A stretch of DNA of 5,643 nt, taken from Clostridia bacterium (lineage in GTDB: Bacteria; Bacillota; Clostridia; Oscillospirales; Ruminococcaceae). This document shows, in pieces, positions 1-3,920 of this stretch. The translations under genes were made by a program, and so were the position numbers. The stretch covers positions 1-5,643 of the forward strand of contig BNZF01000068.1 of NCBI GenBank assembly GCA_026000865.1, written 5' to 3'. Below the pieces are notes generated by a model. It searched no databases. It saw nothing but the letters and a program-made list of their open reading frames with translations, and was not told where the DNA came from. Numbering within the stretch: the stretch's first letter is position 1; every line of letters begins with the position of its first letter.

Positions 1-346
1 CGGCAAAAAAATCATAGATATCAAACGTAAAATCACTTATCGTAACAACGTACTCAACATCTTCCGTATCGGGATTTTCAGTAGGTTTCAAGCCGTTTTC
101 AGCGTTTATGACAGCCGTGTTTGCAATGCCGACATACTCTGAAAATGCTCCTTTGATTCGCTGTGTGTCAGTCATAGAACTATCCTCTTTCTTCCAAAAA
201 GTCAGCCAAGCAATAGCCTTAGCCATTGCTCCGCCTCCTGCAATTACACCAGAACAACCCGTAAAAATCAAGCACATCAAAATTAGAATTATGGGCAACG
301 TTTTACTTTTTGTAAAAGATAGTGTTTTGATTTTTCTTAATTCCAT
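1..346 (-). CDS. Unknown lipoprotein, N-terminal 115 codons (3' end beyond window)
   Basis: Reading the minus strand from an ATG at 346 gives 115 codons with no stop before the window edge, so the C-terminus is missing. The product starts MELRKIKTLS, has a basic N-region, a hydrophobic stretch LPIILILMCLIF at residues 18-29, and a lipobox FTGC with the lipidated cysteine at residue 31. It should therefore be exported and anchored to the outer face of the membrane. The mature part begins SGVIAGGG and then becomes polar and acidic, with TENPDTEDVEY near residues 89-99. I do not recognise a domain in the visible portion. The RBS AAGGAAG lies just before the ATG, which supports this start. The plus-strand reading frame over the same bases (108-365) is an antisense shadow. 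Function is unknown. Confidence 0.75.
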   Translation of the reverse strand, partial: MELRKIKTLSFTKSKTLPIILILMCLIFTGCSGVIAGGGAMAKAIAWLTFWKKEDSSMTDTQRIKGAFSEYVGIANTAVINAENGLKPTENPDTEDVEYVVTISDFTFDIYDFFA

Positions 347-359
347 AAAACTTCCTTTC

Positions 360-388
360 ACTTAATTTTGTGTTTAACTCTGTGTCAA
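360..388 (-). promoter_or_regulatory. Candidate sigma-A promoter for the lipoprotein gene
   Basis: On the minus strand a perfect -35 TTGACA (383-388) is followed after 17 bases by TTAAGT (360-365), which matches TATAAT at only three positions. It lies just upstream of the lipoprotein RBS and would give a very short leader. The -35 is good and the -10 is poor, so this is tentative. Confidence 0.35.
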
Positions 389-418
389 TTCGCTTGATTT
401 TTTAGATGAATTTTCTGA

Positions 419-630
419 CTTAGGAAATGCCAATCGCAACACAGATTTTGCCACTAAATCGTAGACTTTTTCTCTCATCAAATACTCGCCAACCGTCCTT
501 GATTTGTATCGTTTTTTTACTTTTGAATATTTCACCGTTAGCACTTATTTCTATTTCTGTGTCCTCATATTCAGCCTTAGGAAATGCCAATAGCAACACA
601 TATTTTGCCACTAAATCGTAGACTTTTTCT
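419..630. repeat. 55-bp direct repeat inside the topB remnant (419-473 and 576-630)
   Basis: Bases 419-473 and 576-630 match at 53 of 55 positions (differences at 435/592 and 444/601). The offset is 157 bp, which is not a multiple of three. On the minus strand the right-hand copy encodes EKVYDLVAKYVLLLAFPK, and the left-hand copy encodes EKVYDLVAKSVLRLAFPK in a different frame, ending at a stop after SENSSKKSSELTQS. This looks like a partial tandem duplication within an already non-functional gene piece. Confidence 0.9.
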
Positions 631-705
631 TCATTTTCCGACAAATTACTCGCACGGTTAGCAGTCAGAATTATTGCCTATGACTTCCAACTTTTGCAGA
701 GCAAA
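420..705 (-). pseudogene. topB: Degenerate internal fragment of DNA topoisomerase III
   Basis: The minus strand between about 705 and 480 reads like the region of type IA topoisomerase III (TopB) that follows the catalytic tyrosine. It gives KVG SHRAIILTA, corresponding to the family motif DHHAIIPT, then NLSENEEKVYDLVAK, LAFPKAEYEDTEIEI, and GEIFKSK ending in KDGWRVF. TopB proteins have similar stretches (SENE.KIYDLV, PAEYE.T, GE.FK, PGW). Damage is visible: one base is missing near 677, just before AII, the motif proline is leucine, and a 157-bp offset duplication breaks the frame after DGWRVFDE. Only a small internal part of the roughly 700-residue protein is present. The uninterrupted reading frame at 420-644 is the middle of this remnant, not a separate gene. 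The family assignment comes from remembered motifs, without an alignment. Confidence 0.72.
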
Positions 706-748
706 TTGAGGCAAAATAAAGCAAAAATAAAAAAATTCAAAATTTTTG

Positions 749-777
749 TTGTAAACGCGGACGGGCTGTGATATACT
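749..777 (+). promoter_or_regulatory. Extended -10 promoter of the truncated mreB, probably driving the EcsC gene
   Basis: TTGTAA (749-754), a 17-base spacer, then TATACT (772-777) preceded by TG at 769-770, giving an extended -10 element TGATATACT. It lies about 42 bases upstream of the mreB start at 819, which has the RBS AAGGAG (806-811). I see no other good promoter and no terminator between here and the EcsC-family gene at 1218, so it probably also supplies transcription for that gene. Confidence 0.6.
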
Positions 778-818
778 GTACACGTATATTTATGTTTGGA
801 TAATCAAGGAGAAGATTA

Positions 819-880
819 ATGGGTTTCTTTACGAAAGACATTGGAATAGATTTAGGTACTGCCAATACTTTGGTGTATAT
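819..880 (+). pseudogene. mreB: mreB 5' fragment: start codon and first ~20 codons only
   Basis: From ATG 819 the frame reads MGFFTKDIGIDLGTANTLVY, the characteristic N-terminus of MreB, the actin-like protein that organises cell-wall elongation. IDLGTANT is the first phosphate-binding loop of its nucleotide pocket. Homology stops after TAT 876-878. The next in-frame residues (MPKSFRTPFYSRNFAINTM, stop at 936-938) are out-of-frame rmuC sequence, so the reading frame makes at most a 39-residue hybrid peptide. The RBS AAGGAG (806-811) and an upstream promoter are intact. MreB proteins are about 340 residues, so over 90% is missing. A full copy should exist elsewhere, because mreB is normally essential in rods. 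Confidence 0.82.
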
Positions 881-1180
881 GCCGAAGTCGTTCAGAACAC
901 CGTTTTATTCGAGGAACTTCGCAATAAATACAATGTAACGACGATGGGCGTGACCGCTCTTTTGGTATTTCTCGCGTCGCTTCAAATGGACTTTAAAACG
1001 CTTGCCATTGAGTAGCGTTCGCAGGTGGTCTGGAATACGCCCCTTGCCATTAAAGATGCAATTCGCTGAGTTTGAGAAAATGATCGCACAGCACACAAAC
1101 AAATTCAAAATGCAAACAAAGATAGTAGGCGTCCGAACACGATCCATCAATAGAAACCTGCACGGAATCACAATGTTAGG
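878..1180 (+). pseudogene. rmuC: Decayed 3' remnant of rmuC (DNA recombination protein RmuC)
   Basis: Starting at TAT 878, in a different frame from mreB, the sequence reads YAEVVQNTVLFEELRNKYN, then SLQMDFKTLAIE, stop, RSQVVWN and LAIK. This follows the C-terminal core of clostridial-type RmuC (LYAEVV, LNSLQMGFRTLAI.KRSSEVW, AVKTEFGKF). RmuC proteins are membrane-associated, nuclease-like factors that limit inversions at short inverted repeats. TAG at 1013-1015 replaces an expected CAG-type codon. One extra base at about 1055 then moves the frame to MQFAEFEKMIAQHTNK, followed by VGVRTRSINRNL, which matches the family's R.R.IERKL tail. Another compensating indel may lie near 1100-1125. The N-terminal two thirds are absent. 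The reading frame at 1002-1217 is the lower part of this remnant and ends directly before the EcsC gene start. Confidence 0.8.
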
Positions 1181-1217
1181 TGATGCTAAAAGAGTAACCA
1201 TTATCAAGAGGTATTGA

Positions 1218-2279
1218 ATGAACCAACAGAAAACTATTCCCGATCCAATCCTAGACCCAAAAGAAACAAACACTCTTGATGTGTTGACAGAGCGTTACAA
1301 CAAGTTAACAGAGCCAAGCAAAGTCTCCAAAGCATTAAAAACGGCGGGTTCAAAAGTCGGAGAATTCATCCCAGATAAAGTTAAATCATTTGGAAATGCA
1401 GTTGCGTTATCCGTATCTGAACAGGAAATATATAAACAGGCATTAGAAATTATCACCAAGGGATTTAAGGATGTTGAAGAAATGGTAGCTAAAATATCCA
1501 TTAGTGAAAAGTCAATTGTTTCAAAAATTAATAAATCAACATCCAATATCACTATATCTAGTCTTGATGATATTTGCTTTGTTCGGAGTTATGATATCTC
1601 GAAATTAGTTTCCTCATACAAAACAAAAGATTTTTTTCTTGCTTTTGTGGAAGGCGGAACGACTGGTTTTTTCGGATTTGCCGGAATACCATTCAATCTG
1701 GTGTTGAGTACCTTCATATATTTTCGAGCTGTCCAATCAATCGCGATGTATTACGGATATGATGTAAAAAACAGCGTTGAAGAATTAGTTATTTCAAGCG
1801 AGATTTTCACAGAAGCACTAAGCCCTGCACATAAAGATGTAAATAATGAGCTAACTGCCGTCATAAGTAAAATAATGCTTATGAGCCAAGCTACAATGGT
1901 TAAACAGATGGCTAATAAGACTTGGACAGAAATGGCAAAACGCGGTGGCATTCCTCTATTGATAGCTCAGATGAGGGCATTAGCATATAAATCAGCGCAG
2001 AAAGCACTTGAAAATGCTGGCAAAAAAGGGCTTGAGAATACTCTATTTAGAGAAGTATTTGAGCAAATAGGTAGAAAGCTTACGCTGAAAACTGTTCAAC
2101 GAGCCGTTCCAGTTATTTCGTCTGCGATTGGTGCATTTATAGATGCCAACCAAATGCGTAAAGTTTTAGATTATGCTGATGTGTTTTATCAAAAACGTTT
2201 TATTTTAGAAAAAGAAAATCGGATTATGACCGCTATTGGTGGTGGTGAGCTTATAGTTGAACTCGTACGTAATAAATAA
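1218..2279 (+). CDS. EcsC-family protein
   Basis: This is an intact 353-residue protein. ATG 1218 has the RBS AGAGGT (1207-1212) at normal spacing. Residues 1-90 are charged and helical without a signal peptide. The EcsC-like part covers about 115-350: a glycine-rich hydrophobic segment FVEGGTTGFFGFAGIPFN (143-160) leading into LSTFIYFRAVQSIAMYYGYD (163-182), and a C-terminal AVPVISSAIGAFIDANQMR (296-314) followed by YADVFYQKRF (319-328). Both segments match the EcsC family pattern (GG..G..G.....N.RAI..IA..YGYD; IP.IGA.I.......V...A...Y..RF). The family is named after the third gene of the Bacillus subtilis ecsABC transporter operon, but its biochemical role is not established; membrane association is suggested by the hydrophobic segments. 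No ABC transporter genes adjoin it, so it is an orphan copy. It sits behind the mreB/rmuC junk and is probably transcribed from the captured mreB promoter. Confidence 0.85.
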   Translation: MNQQKTIPDPILDPKETNTLDVLTERYNKLTEPSKVSKALKTAGSKVGEFIPDKVKSFGNAVALSVSEQEIYKQALEIITKGFKDVEEMVAKISISEKSIVSKINKSTSNITISSLDDICFVRSYDISKLVSSYKTKDFFLAFVEGGTTGFFGFAGIPFNLVLSTFIYFRAVQSIAMYYGYDVKNSVEELVISSEIFTEALSPAHKDVNNELTAVISKIMLMSQATMVKQMANKTWTEMAKRGGIPLLIAQMRALAYKSAQKALENAGKKGLENTLFREVFEQIGRKLTLKTVQRAVPVISSAIGAFIDANQMRKVLDYADVFYQKRFILEKENRIMTAIGGGELIVELVRNK

Positions 2280-2404
2280 ACCGTGTAACTGTCGTCCAGA
2301 GAAACGACACCATAACTTTATAAACTCACCGCCAACATTGTTCTATTTATAATCTAAAGGATTTCATCTAAAAAATATCACAAATAATTATGAGTTTAGG
2401 TCTA
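2280..2404. other. Spacer after the EcsC gene without recognisable content
   Basis: No coding frame, clear terminator or promoter was seen. An 8-bp inverted pair TAAACTCA (2321-2328) / TGAGTTTA (2391-2398) and a weak GTCG...CGAC pair (2291-2308) are too short to interpret in such AT-rich DNA. Confidence 0.5.
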
Positions 2405-2482
2405 TTGTAATAATGTTATTATTAATTGCAAAACGCGGAAGTAAACTTACGATTAAGTTAAACTATGACGTGAAAGTGTAGG
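2405..2482 (+). repeat. Intergenic repeat B, copy 1 (78 bp)
   Basis: It matches 2792-2869 at about 70 of 78 positions without gaps. It starts TTGTAATAATGTT, contains TTAATTGCAAAACGCGGA and ends in AAGTTAAACTATGACGTG plus a short tail. Like the other two B copies it is followed in the same orientation by a heptamer tract. No coding capacity is evident. Confidence 0.88.
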
Positions 2483-2499
2483 CAAAAGCTACCCTCTTT

Positions 2500-2527
2500 C
2501 AACTATTCAATATTACCTATTAACTAA
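2500..2527 (+). repeat. Heptamer tract H1
   Basis: Four consecutive 7-mers in phase: CAACTAT, TCAATAT, TACCTAT, TAACTAA. It is degenerate, but shares phase and consensus with the tracts at 2887-2914 and 3548-3582. Confidence 0.6.
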
Positions 2528-2584
2528 CAAAAACGTCCCAATCGGAGCGTTTTTTTATATTATCTGCTGTATGACAAAGTATTT
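2524..2584. repeat. Terminator-bearing repeat A, copy 1
   Basis: This is a direct repeat of 2729-2793. Both start CTAACAAAAA, carry an ACG..CC/GGAGCGT hairpin with T-tracts, and continue ATATTATCT(G/A)CTGTATGACAAAGTATTT. Copy 1 has a shorter A-run (5 versus 10) and a longer T-run (7 versus 6). Its left flank has no IS end, so it serves as an empty-site paralogue for copy 2. Confidence 0.88.
2529..2556. terminator. Weak bidirectional Rho-independent terminator (in repeat A1)
   Basis: The stem is A-run/ACG..CC (2529-2539) with GG..CGT/T-run (2544-2556) around a 4-base loop. Each strand has one wobble and one mismatch (2536/2547 and 2537/2546). T7 follows on the plus strand and T5 on the minus strand. 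It can serve the EcsC gene on plus, 250 bases downstream, and the orphan IS promoter on minus. Confidence 0.6.
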
Positions 2585-2728
2585 ATAAGTTTTAGGTTGT
2601 CAATTTCCACATTTCCGCGTTGTTTTGGCAAATATTTAGCAATCTTTTTCATATTCAAGTTTTGTTATTTCCATATCACTATTATAACATATTTTTTTGA
2701 GTTGTCAAACATTTAGTGTGAACAGGCC
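2560..2728 (-). mobile_element. 5' remnant of an IS5-family insertion sequence with transposase N-terminus
   Basis: On the minus strand the left end starts about GGCCTGTTCACACT (from 2728), followed by a strong promoter and ATG at 2674. Removing one base from the A5 run at 2645-2649 gives MEITKLEYEKIAKYLPKQRG, then NVEIDNLKLINTLSYSR and a stop at 2560-2562. This matches the start of IS5-family transposases of the type ..YEKIA..LP.QRGNV.I.NL..INALLY.ENGCKWR. As it stands the frame stops after 12 codons. Homology ends where repeat A1 begins (about 2584), so the rest of the transposase and the right end are deleted. The junction with host DNA at CTAA (2729-2732) fits the C(T/A)A(A/G) target of this family. 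The element is dead. Confidence 0.75.
2681..2708 (-). promoter_or_regulatory. Near-consensus promoter of the dead IS
   Basis: Minus strand: TTGACA (2703-2708), 16-base spacer, TATAAT (2681-2686) with an extended TGT before the -10. The predicted start falls at or next to the ATG at 2674, so the transcript would be nearly leaderless. It still looks functional although the coding sequence is broken. Confidence 0.75.
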
Positions 2729-2793
2729 CTAACAAAAAAAAAACGCCCCATTCGGAGCGTTTTTTATATTATCTACTGTATGACAAAGTATTT
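2729..2793. repeat. Terminator-bearing repeat A, copy 2
   Basis: Second copy of repeat A, directly adjoining the IS left end on one side and fused to repeat B2 on the other (they share the bases around 2792). It differs from copy 1 mainly in homopolymer lengths and a few substitutions in the hairpin and the CT(A/G)CTG stretch. Confidence 0.88.
2734..2765 (-). terminator. Strong Rho-independent terminator for cotJAB (in repeat A2)
   Basis: On the minus strand a 12-bp stem (A6 CGCTCC / GGGGCG T6, one G-U wobble, loop GAAT) is followed by a run of ten T in total. On the plus strand the wobble becomes a C-A mismatch, so it works best for minus-strand transcripts. It lies about 160 bases after the cotJB stop and is the first terminator that transcript meets. 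Confidence 0.8.
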
Positions 2794-2869
2794 GTAATAA
2801 TGTTGTTATTAATTGCAAAACGCGGAGTTAAACTGATGATTAAGTTAAACTATGACGCGAAAATGCAGG
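2792..2869 (+). repeat. Intergenic repeat B, copy 2 (78 bp)
   Basis: About 90% identical to copy 1 at 2405-2482. It contains GTTAAAC twice (17 bases apart) and ends TATGACGCGAAAATGCAGG. A heptamer tract follows 18 bases later. Confidence 0.88.
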
Positions 2870-2886
2870 TCGTTAGGCGAACTGGG

Positions 2887-2914
2887 TAACTATTAACTAT
2901 TAATTTTCAACTAT
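2887..2914 (+). repeat. Heptamer tract H2
   Basis: Four 7-mers in phase: TAACTAT, TAACTAT, TAATTTT, CAACTAT. It lies between repeat B2 and the cotJB stop codon. Confidence 0.7.
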
Positions 2915-2923
2915 AATTTACTG

Positions 2924-3208
2924 CTATTCCCACGGAAAAGGGTCACGGACCCAAGTCCATTCGTCATAAGAAGTAACATCGTTAACAAAAACAGGACCGA
3001 ACCGCTCGGCATATTCATATGTAGCGGCGGCGAGCAAATCACGATACCTATGATAATATTCCAAGGCTTCTTGGTGATTAGGGTGAGTATCGAGGAATAA
3101 TACAATATCATTCATTGCGAAAGCATATTGCATACCTCTCAATCTAAGTGCTTCGGCGTCTGTAACAGGAATGACGGTTTCGTCCTCCCAAATAGTATTC
3201 TCTGCCAT
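2924..3208 (-). CDS. cotJB: Spore coat protein CotJB
   Basis: This 94-residue protein matches the CotJB family. Its core has MQYAFAMNDIVLFLDTHP (26-43), QEALEYYHRY (46-55), ATYEYAERFGP (62-72) and the diagnostic tail WTWVRDPFPWE (84-94). Residues 1-22 (MAENTIWEDETVIPVT..) form an acidic extension before the usual core. CotJB is a small inner spore-coat protein made in the mother cell and normally encoded with CotJA and the manganese-catalase-like CotJC. The start is set by the RBS GGAGG (3217-3221), which lies inside the last codons of cotJA; the cotJA stop is only 4 bases away, so the two are translationally linked. No cotJC follows: after the stop there is repeat DNA and the terminator at 2734-2765. 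Confidence 0.9.
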   Translation of the reverse strand: MAENTIWEDETVIPVTDAEALRLRGMQYAFAMNDIVLFLDTHPNHQEALEYYHRYRDLLAAATYEYAERFGPVFVNDVTSYDEWTWVRDPFPWE

Positions 3209-3212
3209 TTTT

Positions 3213-3392
3213 TTAACCTCCCATCATAAATTTTTGATTTAGTTCAGGAAACATAGTCCCCTCGTTAAAGCCCTCTTTTGAGCTATAAATCTCGTTCCAT
3301 TGCTGATATGGTACATAACTCATTGCGAGTGGTATATTTTCGGGAAACAAAGTTGTGTTCTCCCCGAAATCTACATAAATTCTTTCTTCCAT
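3213..3392 (-). CDS. cotJA: Spore coat protein CotJA-like
   Basis: A 59-residue frame on the minus strand, MEERIYVDFGENTTLF followed by PENIPLAMSYVPYQQW (17-32), NEIYSSKEGFNEGTMFPEL (33-51) and KFMMGG. CotJA proteins share P.AMAYVPWQ.W...Y....GL..GTIFP.L, which aligns with residues 21-51. Start ATG 3392 follows the RBS GGGAG (3402-3406). It is the first gene of a two-gene operon with cotJB; CotJA is needed for coat incorporation of CotJC in Bacillus subtilis. The acidic first 16 residues are not part of the family core. Confidence 0.85.
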   Translation of the reverse strand: MEERIYVDFGENTTLFPENIPLAMSYVPYQQWNEIYSSKEGFNEGTMFPELNQKFMMGG

Positions 3393-3511
3393 TTTTATTT
3401 TCTCCCTTTTTTATTTTGAGCCGCAACATTCGCCTTTGTAATTTTTAATCATTGCATCTTTTATGAGCCCTTTCAACTTTTTTAGCTTAAATCATTTGCG
3501 ACCATTGTTAT

Positions 3512-3550
3512 CGGAGTTAAAAATTAATTAAGTTAAATTATGTCGCGAAA
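3512..3550 (+). repeat. Intergenic repeat B, truncated copy 3
   Basis: It aligns with the right half of B2 with one gap: CGGAGTTAAA, then TTAAGTTAAA, then TATG(T/A)CGCGAAA. As in the other copies, a heptamer tract follows immediately. Confidence 0.7.
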
Positions 3551-3582
3551 CTATTAACTTTACACTATTAACTTTCAACTAT
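3548..3582 (+). repeat. Heptamer tract H3
   Basis: Five 7-mers in phase: AAACTAT, TAACTTT, ACACTAT, TAACTTT, CAACTAT. Confidence 0.7.
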
Positions 3583-3586
3583 CCGA

Positions 3587-3870
3587 CGCCTTTGCGACTT
3601 TTAATCATTTTACCTTCAAAAAACCTTTGCGACTTTTTCCGCCTAATTGATTTGTAACCATCAATTTCATTGTGAAACTGCAAACCGTTATTTTTCTAAT
3701 ATAGTATTCTATTTTATTAAAAATAGTTACAATACAGAATTTTCGGTTATAAATTTTCGATGACAAGCATATTTTAGGATAAAAGGTTTGTGTAGAGAGT
3801 TGCAAATTCTTAAAACTAAAAAAGTTGCAAAGGTTTTTCAAAATTGCAATGATGTAAATTTGCAAAGGTT
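3587..3870. repeat. Imperfect inverted repeat, 52-bp arms (3587-3638 / 3819-3870)
   Basis: The left arm and the reverse complement of the right arm align over 52 bases without gaps at 39 positions. The best block is AAAAACCTTTGC(G/A)ACTTTTT (3619-3638 / 3819-3838). CCTTTGC(G/A)A occurs twice in each arm. The arms enclose 180 bp of AT-rich non-coding DNA. It could be a decayed MITE-like unit or a regulatory or structural element; no flanking target duplication was found. Confidence 0.6.
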
Positions 3871-3920
3871 ACTATTGTTGCACAAAATAAAAAAACAAAA
3901 TAAAAAAAGGGAGATAAGAT

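Larger units (their letters stand above)
3393..3920. other. 528-bp AT-rich divergent intergenic region (cotJA / sipL)
   Basis: It should carry the promoters of both sporulation operons, but I find no clear sigma-E match for either. It holds repeat B3 (3512-3550), a heptamer tract (3548-3582), a 23-bp imperfect direct repeat with core CGCCTTTG..A.TTTTAATC (3431-3453 and 3587-3609, 20 of 23) and the inverted repeat at 3587-3870. The 86-codon minus-strand frame at 3605-3865 is low-complexity and not credible as a gene. Confidence 0.6.

Noticed and set aside
108..365. 85-codon plus-strand frame
   Set aside because: Antisense to the lipoprotein gene, whose signal peptide, lipobox and RBS are convincing.
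731..747. AAAAATT-CAA-AATTTTT hairpin as a terminator before mreB
   Set aside because: A-T pairs only and overlaps the mreB promoter region; unlikely to fold stably.
905..1273. 122-codon minus-strand reading frame
   Set aside because: Antisense to the rmuC remnant and the EcsC start; no recognisable domain, while the plus strand has clear homology.
2291..2308. GTCG...CGAC hairpin after the EcsC gene as a terminator
   Set aside because: Stem of only 4-5 bp and no T-run.
2400..2915. Repeated short units considered as a CRISPR array
   Set aside because: Repeat units are of unequal length, spacing is irregular and there are no unique equal-length spacers or cas genes.
3434..3466. Possible sigma-E promoter for cotJAB on the minus strand (TCATAAAA ... 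TTACAAAG)
   Set aside because: Spacing of about 16-17 bases and a poor -10 match do not fit the sigma-E pattern well enough to annotate.
3768..3774. GCATATT resembling a sigma-E -35 upstream of sipL
   Set aside because: No CATA..AT-type -10 at the right distance, and about 150 bases from the start codon.
3605..3865. 86-codon minus-strand frame between cotJA and sipL
   Set aside because: Low-complexity AT-rich composition, overlaps the inverted repeat, no RBS or domain.
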